Of a stretch of DNA of 64,000 bases, positions 1 through 7,061 are shown piece by piece. The DNA is from Levilactobacillus cerevisiae. Its GTDB lineage: Bacteria; Bacillota; Bacilli; Lactobacillales; Lactobacillaceae. The notes under the pieces are model-generated. The model was not told the origin of the DNA. It was given only the letters and a program-made list of their open reading frames with translations, and did no database searches. The DNA is taken from positions 1 to 64,000 of the forward strand of contig NZ_RHNN01000005.1 in NCBI RefSeq assembly GCF_003946245.1, written 5' to 3'. Numbering within the stretch: position 1 is the stretch's first letter; the number at the start of each line of letters is the position of its first letter. A program made the translations under genes and the position numbers.

Positions 1-77
1 ATGAGTAAACAAAAAGCACATTCACCGAAGTGAATGTGCCGTTCAAAATCTCCACCAATACGATTTGACAGAGACCC
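1..77. mobile_element. End of an ISL3-family-like insertion sequence
   Basis: Seen: the dehydratase homology starts abruptly at about base 78-81, and the bases before it do not encode PduD (in-frame TGA at 66-68). Positions 55-77, read on the minus strand, give a terminal repeat starting GGGTCTCTGTCAAATCG, which resembles the GG-TCTTTGTCAAAT tips I know from ISL3-family elements of lactic acid bacteria. A perfect 10-bp hairpin (16-25 with 30-39, loop CGAA) sits just inside, as is common near IS ends. Only the tip is in the window; no transposase is visible. The family makes 8-bp target duplications, so bases 78-85 would be the expected duplicate. The family assignment is from memory of the terminal sequence and moderately sure; an assembly junction is the alternative. 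Confidence 0.5.
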
Positions 78-485
78 GTTGTTGCTGGTATTGAAGAAGA
101 AGGTCTGAAGGCTCGGGTCATTAAGATTTACCGGACTTCCGATGTTTCATTCTGTGGCGCCGAAGCGGATGATTTATCTGGTTCCGGCATTGCCATTGCT
201 ATTCAATCCAAAGGGACGACAATCATCCATCAGAAGGACCAAGAACCACTGTCCAACTTGGAACTCTTCCCACAAGCACCAGTGATTGATGGCGATACTT
301 ATCGGGCAATTGGGAAAAATGCTGCCGAATATGCTAAGGGCATGTCCCCAAGTCCCGTTCCTACGGTTAACGACCAAATGGCTCGGGTTCAATACCAAGC
401 TTTGTCAGCCTTGATGCACATCAAGGAAACGAAGCAAGTAGTTATGGGTAAGCCCGCAGAAGAAATCGAAGTTAACTTTAATTAG
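78..485 (+). pseudogene. pduD: Diol/glycerol dehydratase medium subunit, 5'-truncated (pduD)
   Basis: The reading frame from base 78 continues without a stop to 485 and matches the C-terminal part of the medium (beta) subunit of coenzyme-B12-dependent propanediol/glycerol dehydratase, with landmarks [52 protein letters not shown] and [11 protein letters not shown]. The subunit is normally about 225-235 residues; here only about 135 remain, so roughly the first 95, including the encapsulation helix, are missing. The upstream sequence looks like an IS end, so the gene is most simply a disrupted one. An internal ATG at 258 could start at most a 75-residue fragment. PduC-PduD-PduE form the (alpha-beta-gamma)2 enzyme, so a broken PduD should abolish propanediol and glycerol dehydration. 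pduE follows 12 bp later with its own GGAGG. Confidence 0.75.
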
Positions 486-497
486 GAGGATCCGGTT

Positions 498-1013
498 ATG
501 AGCGAAATTGATGACTTAGTAGCAAAAATCGTCCAACAAATGGGCGACACGGGTACAACCGCCACAACTGCGGCTCCCAAAGCTACGACAAGCGAAAAAG
601 AATTAACTAAGGAAGATTATCCTTTATACAGCAAGCATCCAGAATTGGTTCATTCACCTTCTGGTAAGGAACTGAAGGATATCACCTTGGACAATGTTTT
701 AAACGACAAGGTTAAGTCCAACGACTTACGTATCACCCCAGATACCCTGCGGTACCAAGGTGAAGTTGCTAATGATGCTGGCCGGGATGCCGTTCAACGG
801 AACTTCCAACGGGCATCTGAACTGACCTCAATCCCTGATGATCGGTTATTGGAAATGTACAATGCTTTACGGCCATACCGTTCATCTAAGGAAGAATTGT
901 TAGCCATCTCTGCTGAACTGAAGGACAAGTACCACGCTCCAGTTAACTCAGGGTGGTTTGCCCAAGCTGCTGACTTCTACGAATCTCGGAAGAAGCTTAA
1001 GGGCGATAACTAA
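498..1013 (+). CDS. pduE: Propanediol/glycerol dehydratase small subunit PduE
   Basis: Small (gamma) subunit of the adenosylcobalamin-dependent dehydratase that turns 1,2-propanediol into propionaldehyde and glycerol into 3-hydroxypropionaldehyde in the microcompartment lumen. The 171 residues have the family plan: an amphipathic N-terminal helix (MSEIDDLVAKIVQQMG) like the encapsulation peptides of other Pdu enzymes, a Thr/Ala-rich linker (about 19-35), then the conserved body with YPLYSKHPELVHSPSGKEL, ITPDTLRYQGEVANDAGRD, RASELTSIPD and LRPYRSSKEEL. Start ATG at 498 has GGAGG at 484-488. It follows the pduD remnant closely, so it is probably still transcribed if promoter activity passes the IS end. 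Length and sequence look intact. Confidence 0.93.
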   Translation: MSEIDDLVAKIVQQMGDTGTTATTAAPKATTSEKELTKEDYPLYSKHPELVHSPSGKELKDITLDNVLNDKVKSNDLRITPDTLRYQGEVANDAGRDAVQRNFQRASELTSIPDDRLLEMYNALRPYRSSKEELLAISAELKDKYHAPVNSGWFAQAADFYESRKKLKGDN

Positions 1014-1137
1014 TCCGTAACCTTAAGTAAACAGTTCGACTGAAAATTAAGTATTGTGTTAATTGAATTTGGCATTCTGCAAGCCCTTCACGGTTCACGC
1101 TAACCGGTTATTGGAACTAATTTCCAGCCGGAGGAGG

Positions 1138-1202
1138 CCAGGCAGAGAGCAGTGTGAGTGAGTTAGATGTGTCAATTAACTTACTCGCACTGTCATGCCT
1201 GG
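1138..1202 (+). other. Long hairpin in the pduE-pduG gap
   Basis: The 236-bp gap between pduE and pduG holds a strong imperfect inverted repeat. CCAGGCA at 1138-1144 pairs with TGCCTGG at 1196-1202, and inside it CAGTGTGAGTGAGTTA pairs with TAACTTACTCGCACTG around a loop of about 11 bases. There is no T-run after it, so it does not look like a terminator. It could be an mRNA-processing or stability element that sets the ratio of dehydratase to reactivase messages (inference). Similar long hairpins precede pduL and pduW. Confidence 0.6.
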
Positions 1203-1249
1203 AATCTGTAGGCAACCAAATTTTTCACAATAACGTTAGGAGTCTTCGT

Positions 1250-3100
1250 ATGCAAAAGGTGATAGGTGTTGATATTGGTAATTCATCAACAGAAGTAGCC
1301 TTGGCAGATATTTCTGATCAGGGTGCGGTTGACTTTATCAATTCAGACATTGCAGAAACCACTGGAATCAAGGGGACTAAGCAAAACCTGATTGGGATCA
1401 AGAAAGCCATTACCCAGGTGCTGAACAAAAGTCACCTAGAGCTAACGGATATTGATTTGATTCGGATCAACGAGGCGACGCCGGTTATTGGGGACGTGGC
1501 CATGGAAACCATTACGGAAACCGTGATCACGGAGTCCACGATGATTGGCCATAATCCTAGTACACCAGGTGGTGTCGGCACGGGTTCCGGGTATACCGTG
1601 AATCTCCTGGCACTGCTTCAGGAAACGGACAAGGATCGTCCTTACATTGTCTTGATTCCCGAACAAGTTGACTTTGAAGATGCTGCTAGCCTGATTAATC
1701 TGTATCAAAGCCATGGCTATCAGATTACCGCAGCCATTTTACAAAATGACGACGGGGTTCTGGTAGACAACCGGTTGGAAAAGAAGATACCGATTGTTGA
1801 CGAAGTAGCCTTGTTAGACAAAGTACCTTTGGGCATGATGGCTGGGGTCGAAGTTGCTGGCAAAGGCCAAGTGATTTCACAGCTGTCTAATCCTTATGGT
1901 ATTGCAACACTATTCCACTTAACTGCCGAAGAGACTAAGAACATTGTTCCGGTCTCACGGGCATTGATTGGAAACCGCTCGGCGGTGGTCATCAAGACAC
2001 CCCAGGGGGACGTTAAGGCTCGGGTTATTCCTGCAGGGAGCATTCAGATTGAAGGCCCCAAGGATTCAGCTAAGGTCAACGTCGCTGCCGGTGCCGATGA
2101 CATTATGGCTAAAATCAACCAATTTGACCGCATCCAAAACATTACGGGTGAGTCTGGAACCAACGTGGGTGGCATGCTAGAAAAAGTTCGTCAGACGATG
2201 GCGGACTTGACTGGCAAGCAAAACAGCGCAATCGCTATTCAAGATCTGTTAGCTGTTGACACGGCGGTACCAGTCAAGGTTCAAGGTGGGTTAGCTGGTG
2301 AATTCTCGACTGAACAAGCCGTTGGAATCGCTGCCATGGTTAAATCGGACCACCTGCAAATGCAACAAATTGCTGATGCCATTCAAGATGAACTTAATAT
2401 TCATGTTGAAATTGGTGGGGCAGAAGCTGAAGCAGCCATTCTCGGGGCGTTAACCACCCCTGGAACCACCAAGCCCATTGCGATTTTGGACTTGGGGGCC
2501 GGCTCGACCGACGCTTCAATCATTAACAAGCAAGATGATATCGTCGCCATTCATTTGGCCGGTGCAGGAGACATGGTGACCATGATCATCAACTCCGAAT
2601 TGGGCTTGGATGACATTTACTTGGCGGAAGACATTAAGAAGTATCCGCTTGCTCGCGTGGAAAACCTTTTCCAGATTCGTCACGAAGATGGTGCCGTTGA
2701 GTTCTTTGAAGAGCCTTTGCCTTCAGAGATTTTCGCAAGAACGGTAGTCATCAAACCGACTGGCTACGTGCCAATTCCGGGGAACATGGCGATTGAAAAG
2801 GTTAAACAAGTGCGGCAAACGGCTAAGAAGCGGGTATTCGTTGAGAATGCTCGGCGGGCGTTGCAACACGTTAGTCCCACCGGAAACATTCGGGACATCC
2901 CGTTCGTTGTCATCGTTGGTGGCTCGGCACTGGACTTTGAAATTCCACAATTGGTTACGGATGAACTTTCCCACTACAACTTAGTGGCTGGGCGAGGAAA
3001 TATTCGGGCCGTTGAGGGACCAAGAAATGCGGTGGCTACCGGGCTAATCTTATCGTATGCCAGAGAGAGAAGGGACACCTATGGCAAGCGCAATGGATAA
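1250..3100 (+). CDS. pduG: Diol dehydratase reactivase large (alpha) subunit PduG
   Basis: ATP-dependent reactivating factor that exchanges damaged cobalamin out of the suicide-inactivated dehydratase; works as a complex with PduH. The protein begins with the actin/Hsp70-like phosphate-binding signature GVDIGNSSTEVALADI (residues 6-21), and a second one, ILDLGAGSTD, lies near residues 412-421. Other family blocks are NPSTPGGVGTGSG and VGGSALDFEIPQL near the C terminus. The start chosen is ATG 1250, with TTAGGAG seven bases upstream; an in-frame GTG at 1154 would add 32 residues unrelated to the family. At 616 residues it has the usual length. Its 3' end overlaps pduH by 20 bp, pointing to translational coupling of the two reactivase subunits. 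Confidence 0.95.
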   Translation: MQKVIGVDIGNSSTEVALADISDQGAVDFINSDIAETTGIKGTKQNLIGIKKAITQVLNKSHLELTDIDLIRINEATPVIGDVAMETITETVITESTMIGHNPSTPGGVGTGSGYTVNLLALLQETDKDRPYIVLIPEQVDFEDAASLINLYQSHGYQITAAILQNDDGVLVDNRLEKKIPIVDEVALLDKVPLGMMAGVEVAGKGQVISQLSNPYGIATLFHLTAEETKNIVPVSRALIGNRSAVVIKTPQGDVKARVIPAGSIQIEGPKDSAKVNVAAGADDIMAKINQFDRIQNITGESGTNVGGMLEKVRQTMADLTGKQNSAIAIQDLLAVDTAVPVKVQGGLAGEFSTEQAVGIAAMVKSDHLQMQQIADAIQDELNIHVEIGGAEAEAAILGALTTPGTTKPIAILDLGAGSTDASIINKQDDIVAIHLAGAGDMVTMIINSELGLDDIYLAEDIKKYPLARVENLFQIRHEDGAVEFFEEPLPSEIFARTVVIKPTGYVPIPGNMAIEKVKQVRQTAKKRVFVENARRALQHVSPTGNIRDIPFVVIVGGSALDFEIPQLVTDELSHYNLVAGRGNIRAVEGPRNAVATGLILSYARERRDTYGKRNG

Positions 3101-3434
3101 GCCGGCAATCTTCATTGCCGTCCCAAATGCTGATTCAACCGTGCCGGCGGTGCTCCAGCCTCTGTTCAACGGTATCGAGGAAGAAGCCATTCCGGTGACG
3201 ACCAAGGTCATTACTGAGAATGACGTCACGGCTCGTGCCTACCAGGCGGCTTTAGCCTCACGCTTGTCTGTTGGCATCGGTTTTGATGGACAGCATATCG
3301 TGGTTCATTATCGAAACCTGAAGGCCGACCGACCGTTATTTTCAATCACCGTGACATCGGATGAGCAAATGCGGCGCTTAGGTGCCAACGCTGCCCGTTT
3401 GGTGAAGGGTGTGCCATTTAAGAAATTAGAGTGA
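3081..3434 (+). CDS. pduH: Diol dehydratase reactivase small (beta) subunit PduH
   Basis: Small subunit of the dehydratase reactivase; its fold resembles the dehydratase beta subunit, which lets it displace that subunit during cofactor exchange. The 117 residues show the family segments IAVPNADSTVPAVLQPLFNG, GIEEEAIPV, ASRLSVGIGFDGQHIVVHY and the C-terminal GANAARLVKGVPFK. Start ATG 3081 has AGAAGGGA upstream; ATG 3093 is a possible alternative without a better ribosome site. It overlaps the pduG 3' end by 20 bp and lies 16 bp ahead of pduK. Confidence 0.92.
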   Translation: MASAMDKPAIFIAVPNADSTVPAVLQPLFNGIEEEAIPVTTKVITENDVTARAYQAALASRLSVGIGFDGQHIVVHYRNLKADRPLFSITVTSDEQMRRLGANAARLVKGVPFKKLE

Positions 3435-3450
3435 TAGGTGGTTAAGTAAG

Positions 3451-4020
3451 ATGGACGCAATTGGATATCTAGAAACTACCGGGCTGCCCAGCGCAATCGT
3501 GGCGGCAGATAAGATGCTAAAGACGGCGGCAATCGGGCTGACCGGATTGGAAAACACCAAGGGCGGCGGCTGGGTTACCGTGGGTATCCATGGGGATGTC
3601 GCAGCCGTCTCAGTTGCCATCGAAGTGGGCCAACAAATTGTTGGCGATGCTTACGTTAGCTCAGTTGTCTTGGGTAATCCGGCGCCGGGCGTTCGGGAGC
3701 TCAGTGAGACGCCGGTGTTTACATCACGGCCGGAAGTCGTTCCCGCTGAGGAAGCTGAAGTTGTTCCTGAAGCAGAGACTGAAATGACAACTGAACCAGT
3801 CACCGAACCAGCTGCTACTACTGAAACTGAGTCGGCGCCAACGGAAGTTATCTTACCAACGGCACCGGTTAAACCCGTTTCGAAGGAGCCAGCTCCGGAT
3901 AAGAAACAAAAGAAACAGAACAAGGCGACTTGTAACCTCTGTGGCGATCCGAAATGCCCACGCAAATTAGGTGAACCGCGGAAGAAGTGTATTCACTACT
4001 CGGAATTATTTGACAAGTGA
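3451..4020 (+). CDS. pduK: Microcompartment shell protein PduK with Cys-rich tail
   Basis: Minor hexameric shell protein. Residues 1-85 form a single BMC domain (MDAIGYLETTGLPSAIVAAD, then KGGGWVTVGIHGDVAAVSVA). A long acidic and Pro/Thr/Glu-rich linker follows (about 95-155), then a basic tail with cysteines spaced CNLCGDPKCPRKLGEPRKKC (C-x2-C-x4-C-x11-C). PduK orthologues carry such a Cys-rich C terminus, proposed to hold an iron-sulfur cluster; that role is inferred here. Start ATG 3451 follows AGGTGG. The tail is dispensable for hexamer formation but would sit at the hexamer face and could give redox or docking functions. Confidence 0.9.
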   Translation: MDAIGYLETTGLPSAIVAADKMLKTAAIGLTGLENTKGGGWVTVGIHGDVAAVSVAIEVGQQIVGDAYVSSVVLGNPAPGVRELSETPVFTSRPEVVPAEEAEVVPEAETEMTTEPVTEPAATTETESAPTEVILPTAPVKPVSKEPAPDKKQKKQNKATCNLCGDPKCPRKLGEPRKKCIHYSELFDK

Positions 4021-4066
4021 TGAAACCGCTTCAAGTGAATGAACAACATCATAGGAGGAATTTATA

Positions 4067-4357
4067 ATGAATAACGCATTAGGAATGATTGAAACCAAGG
4101 GTCTTGTAGCATCAATCGAAGCCGCAGATGCAATGGTTAAAGCAGCTAACGTTGAAATGATGGGTCAAGAAAAAATTGGTAGTGGCCTGGTAACTGTTAT
4201 GGTTCGTGGTGACGTTGGTGCCGTTAAAGCTGCCGTTGATGCTGGTGTTGCAGCCGCAGAAAACATTGGCGAAGTTATGAGTTCATATGTTATCCCTCGT
4301 CCTCACTCAGAAGTGGAAAACATTTTGCCACAAAGCAACAAGCCAGCAGCCAAGTAA
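4067..4357 (+). CDS. pduJ: Microcompartment major shell hexamer PduJ
   Basis: Small (96 aa) BMC-domain protein that tiles the flat faces of the Pdu microcompartment as hexamers with a central pore for substrates. The pattern [40 protein letters not shown] and [17 protein letters not shown] is that of PduA/PduJ; position in the operon (after pduK, before pduL) indicates PduJ, with PduA expected upstream of the window. A very good AGGAGG lies at 4052-4057 ahead of ATG 4067, consistent with high expression. Intact. Confidence 0.95.
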   Translation: MNNALGMIETKGLVASIEAADAMVKAANVEMMGQEKIGSGLVTVMVRGDVGAVKAAVDAGVAAAENIGEVMSSYVIPRPHSEVENILPQSNKPAAK

Positions 4358-4418
4358 AGGTTTCGGGATAAGCTAGTCAAATGTGATGATGATCATCGTC
4401 TTGCCGAGTGTTTGAACA

Positions 4419-4491
4419 CGCGGCGAGTACGACTTTGAACCTTAGCGGGTCCTGTACCCGGGGGTTAAGATTTAAAGTCGTGCTCACCGCG
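4419..4491 (+). other. Long imperfect hairpin between pduJ and pduL
   Basis: The 216-bp pduJ-pduL gap contains an inverted repeat with arms of about 32-35 bases: 4419-4450 (CGCGGCGAGTACGACTTT then GAACCTTAGCGGG) pairs with 4457-4491 (CCCGGGGGTTAAGAT then TTAAAGTCGTGCTCACCGCG), loop about 6 bases. No U-run follows. It lies straight after the abundant shell gene and could act as a 3' stabiliser for pduJ mRNA or attenuate read-through into pduL (inference). Confidence 0.65.
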
Positions 4492-4573
4492 TTCTGGCCG
4501 GAAGAGGTCGGATCTGCGCCATGATTTGTCATCAGTTGACAGTTATTCCGCCACAGTGAGGAAGGTAAATTAG

Positions 4574-5203
4574 ATGGACGAAACAGCATTACGTGAGATG
4601 ATTCACCGGATCATCAAAGAAGAAATGGATCCGAACCGGATTCCTATTGGTGTGTCAAACCACCATATTCATTTGACAAAGGAAGACTTCAACGTTCTCT
4701 TTCCCAACCAAGAAATGACAGTTTTAAAACCTTTGAAGCAGCCGAAAGAGTTTGCTTCTAAGCAAGTTGTCGACATTGTTGGGCCTAAGGGTAAGGTTGA
4801 ACACGTTCGGGTTCTCGGACCTTGCCGGAGTCATTCACAAGTTGAAATTGCCCGTTCAGAAGCCTTACGAATCGGTGTTGACGCACCTATCCGTTTGTCA
4901 GGTCATTTAGACGGTGCCCCTTCAGTTAAGCTGGTCACGCCAGATGGTGAAGTCACTGTCCAAGGTGTCATCATTGCCAAGCGGCACATTCACATGAGCA
5001 ATCAAGATGCCAAGCGCTTTGGCGTCAAGCTGGGTGACACGGTTGCCGTTGAAATTCAGTCAGAAGATCGGCGGACGGTCTACAACGATGTGATTTGCCG
5101 GCCACGGGAAGACTTCGTATTGGAAATGCACATTGATACGGATGAAGCCAACGCTGCGAACGTTAACGGTCAGACCTTTGGGAAAATCGTTAAGACACAG
5201 TAA
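4574..5203 (+). CDS. pduL: Phosphate propanoyltransferase PduL
   Basis: Microcompartment phosphotransacylase: propionyl-CoA + phosphate gives propionyl-phosphate + CoA, recycling CoA in the lumen. PduL is unrelated to Pta. The 209 residues begin with an amphipathic encapsulation-like helix (MDETALREMIHRIIKEEM), then two beta-barrel domains carrying the metal-site motifs SNHHIHL (about 28-34) and AKRHIHMSN, plus PIRLSGH and EMHIDTDEANAA. Start ATG 4574 follows GAGGAAGG. The product feeds PduW, encoded about 4.6 kb downstream. Confidence 0.95.
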   Translation: MDETALREMIHRIIKEEMDPNRIPIGVSNHHIHLTKEDFNVLFPNQEMTVLKPLKQPKEFASKQVVDIVGPKGKVEHVRVLGPCRSHSQVEIARSEALRIGVDAPIRLSGHLDGAPSVKLVTPDGEVTVQGVIIAKRHIHMSNQDAKRFGVKLGDTVAVEIQSEDRRTVYNDVICRPREDFVLEMHIDTDEANAANVNGQTFGKIVKTQ

Positions 5204-5228
5204 GAGCAGAAAATAGGTGGTGAACGAT

Positions 5229-5732
5229 TTGGAACAGTTAGTGGCTCAGGTCCTGGATAAGCTCAGGCAACGTGAACAGCAAAGCTATGACTGTACCTAT
5301 GAGCAAACAGCCACTGTCCCGTCAGCACAACTCTTCTTAGATAATGCTAACGTGACTGTTGAAAATGTTTCAATTGAACTTATCACCAGTCTCTATCGAT
5401 TGGATTTCAGTAATCCCTGGGTGGCATGGTTACTCCAAGGAATTGATTATCAGGTTCATTTACAACTGGTCATCAACGAATTGGCAATTAACTTTGTTCC
5501 CCGGAAAATGTTACTGGACTGGCCGATACAGATTGTAACCACCCACCAGCAACCGTTGAACGCACTTCATGGTCATCAACTTTCGCGAGTTGCGTTAGCA
5601 GCCTTGCCAGATCAAACGATTTTGGTTGTGACGCCGCAGCAACGGTTGACGGCTGAAGCCACTGATGTGCTTGCCGTGAAGCAGATGAAACTACAAATGA
5701 GGACTGATGAAGATTGTATATGGCAAAAGTAG
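5229..5732 (+). CDS. pduM: Microcompartment assembly protein PduM
   Basis: By position between pduL and pduN and by size (167 aa), this is PduM, a protein needed for proper microcompartment assembly whose biochemical role is not known. It starts with a short amphipathic helix (MEQLVAQVLDKLRQRE) like the encapsulation peptides, followed by a mixed alpha/beta body. I chose TTG 5229 because AGGTGG (5215-5220) stands eight bases upstream; in-frame GTGs at 5217 and 5220 would lie within that ribosome site. The 3' end overlaps pduN by 13 bp. PduM is poorly conserved, so the name depends partly on synteny. Confidence 0.75.
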   Translation: MEQLVAQVLDKLRQREQQSYDCTYEQTATVPSAQLFLDNANVTVENVSIELITSLYRLDFSNPWVAWLLQGIDYQVHLQLVINELAINFVPRKMLLDWPIQIVTTHQQPLNALHGHQLSRVALAALPDQTILVVTPQQRLTAEATDVLAVKQMKLQMRTDEDCIWQK

Positions 5733-5986
5733 TCGGGAGTATTGTCTCGACACAGAAGGACCCTTCACTGATTGGTCGTAAATTAATGATTGTCCAGCCA
5801 GTCAATTCTGATGGTCAGTCGGTTCGTCATCAAGAGGTAGCTGCGGATTCGGTTGGTGCCGGGGTTGGTGAGTATGTCTTGCTGGTTCGCGGTGCCGGCG
5901 CACGGCGGGCTAACCGAGCGGATGAGGTTGCACGTGATGTGAACGATTGTTCCATCGTGGGCATCATTGACCGCTTCGACCGGTAG
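5720..5986 (+). CDS. pduN: Microcompartment vertex protein PduN (EutN/CcmL family)
   Basis: Pentameric BMC-P protein that closes the vertices of the icosahedral shell. The 88 residues match the EutN/CcmL fold: N-terminal MAKVVGSIVSTQKDPSLIGR, central KLMIVQPVN, AADSVGAGVGEYVLLVRGAGARR and C-terminal SIVGIIDRFD. Start ATG 5720 is inside the end of pduM (overlap 13 bp) and lacks a strong SD, so it probably depends on coupling to pduM translation, consistent with the low amount of vertex protein needed. An upstream TTG (5714) would add only two residues. Confidence 0.92.
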   Translation: MAKVVGSIVSTQKDPSLIGRKLMIVQPVNSDGQSVRHQEVAADSVGAGVGEYVLLVRGAGARRANRADEVARDVNDCSIVGIIDRFDR

Positions 5987-6001
5987 GAGGGAGATGGCTA
6001 T

Positions 6002-6577
6002 ATGGCGATTTATACTAAGGGCGGCGACAAGGGCTCAACGAGTCTGTACGATGGTACGCGGGTAAAGAAGAGTTCTTTACGCGTTGAAACGTATGGGACC
6101 TTTGACGAGCTGAATGCCAATGTCAGCCTAGCCGATAAGTTCTGTGTGAAAGCAGAGAATCAAGAAATTCTTAAAAAGATTGAATACAAAATGTTCTTTC
6201 TACAAGGAGAAATTGCCACCCAGGAGGCACCGAAGTTTAATGCCAACAGCCGGGTGATTACGGATGAAGACGTCCATGAGTTGGAGAAAATTATTGACCG
6301 GTATACGACAGAATTGCCACCAGTCACCAGTTTTATCTTACCAGGTGCGAGTTTAGCCGGTGCGCAATTGCACGTCTGCCGGACTGTCTGTCGTCGAGCT
6401 GAACGGTTATTCGTTCGCTTCTCAACCGACGTTGACGTTCGACCCGTGCTAGAGCGGTATGTCAATCGACTATCCGATTTCTTCTACATCATGGCCCGTT
6501 CTGAGGACTATGAATTTCAAATCAATGAGCTGACAGATCGTGTGATTAAACGGTACGCTCAAGCAGTGGGGCGATAA
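6002..6577 (+). CDS. pduO: ATP:cob(I)alamin adenosyltransferase PduO
   Basis: Transfers the 5'-deoxyadenosyl group of ATP to cob(I)alamin, making the coenzyme of the dehydratase. The 191 residues start with the PduO-type ATP-binding segment MAIYTKGGDKGSTSLYDG, followed by RVETYGTFDELNANVS, LPGASLAGAQLHVCRTVCRR and RYVNRLSDFFYIMAR. In some bacteria PduO is a fusion with a C-terminal HbpS-like domain; here that domain is the separate next gene, 2 bp downstream. Start ATG 6002 follows GGAGGGAGATGG. Confidence 0.95.
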   Translation: MAIYTKGGDKGSTSLYDGTRVKKSSLRVETYGTFDELNANVSLADKFCVKAENQEILKKIEYKMFFLQGEIATQEAPKFNANSRVITDEDVHELEKIIDRYTTELPPVTSFILPGASLAGAQLHVCRTVCRRAERLFVRFSTDVDVRPVLERYVNRLSDFFYIMARSEDYEFQINELTDRVIKRYAQAVGR

Positions 6578-6579
6578 GA

Positions 6580-7059
6580 ATGAACGAAGAACAAATTCAA
6601 GCTATTATTCGTGAGGTTTTGGCCAAACAAGGAGGAAGTACAATGAACTTATTTGATCGTCACATGATGGAAAAGGTAATTGATGCAGCAGTTAACCGTG
6701 CCGATGAATTAAAGGTTGGGGTAACGATTTGCATTATGGATCAAGCAACCACACCACAAATGATGTACCATATGCCAAATGCTAATTTGGTAAGTTCAAC
6801 GTTGGCTCCTAAGAAGGCTTGGTCAGCAATTGCCATGAAAGAACCAACCAAAGACATCAGCAAGGATATCCAACCCGGTGCACCACTTTACCAAATGGAA
6901 ACGATGTTAGATGGTAAATTGGTTTCCTTCCCTGGCGGTATTCCATTAGTTCTGAACGGAACGGCTATTGGTGCCATTGGTGTTAGTGGCGGTCTGATTG
7001 AAGAAGACCAATCAATTTGTGAGGCAGCCGTGGCCGCCTTTCTAAAGGAGAGTAAATAG
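6580..7059 (+). CDS. HbpS/GlcG-like protein (stand-alone PduO C-terminal domain)
   Basis: A 159-residue protein of the GlcG/HbpS family (DUF336-type), equal to the C-terminal domain of two-domain PduO proteins. Relatives bind haem or cobalamin-like ligands; the role in Pdu is not established. Body landmarks: DELKVGVTICIMDQATTPQM, LAPKKAWSAIAMKEPT and FPGGIPLVLNGTAIGAIGVS. The first 17 residues (MNEEQIQAIIREVLAKQ) resemble an encapsulation peptide. A perfect GGAGG (6631-6635) stands seven bases before an internal ATG at 6643, while ATG 6580 has only a weak site, so two products may be made, with and without the targeting helix. Lies between pduO and pduP with 2-bp gaps. Confidence 0.85.
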   Translation: MNEEQIQAIIREVLAKQGGSTMNLFDRHMMEKVIDAAVNRADELKVGVTICIMDQATTPQMMYHMPNANLVSSTLAPKKAWSAIAMKEPTKDISKDIQPGAPLYQMETMLDGKLVSFPGGIPLVLNGTAIGAIGVSGGLIEEDQSICEAAVAAFLKESK

Positions 7060-7061
7060 GT

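Noticed and set aside
1154-1249. Upstream extension of PduG from GTG 1154
   Set aside because: The added 32 residues come from the intergenic hairpin, and ATG 1250 has its own TTAGGAG and begins with the family's normal N terminus.
4020-4036. TGAAACCGCTTCAAG as a cre site before pduJ
   Set aside because: Fails the fixed CA at the 3' end of the CcpA box and lies at the pduK stop inside the operon, away from any promoter.
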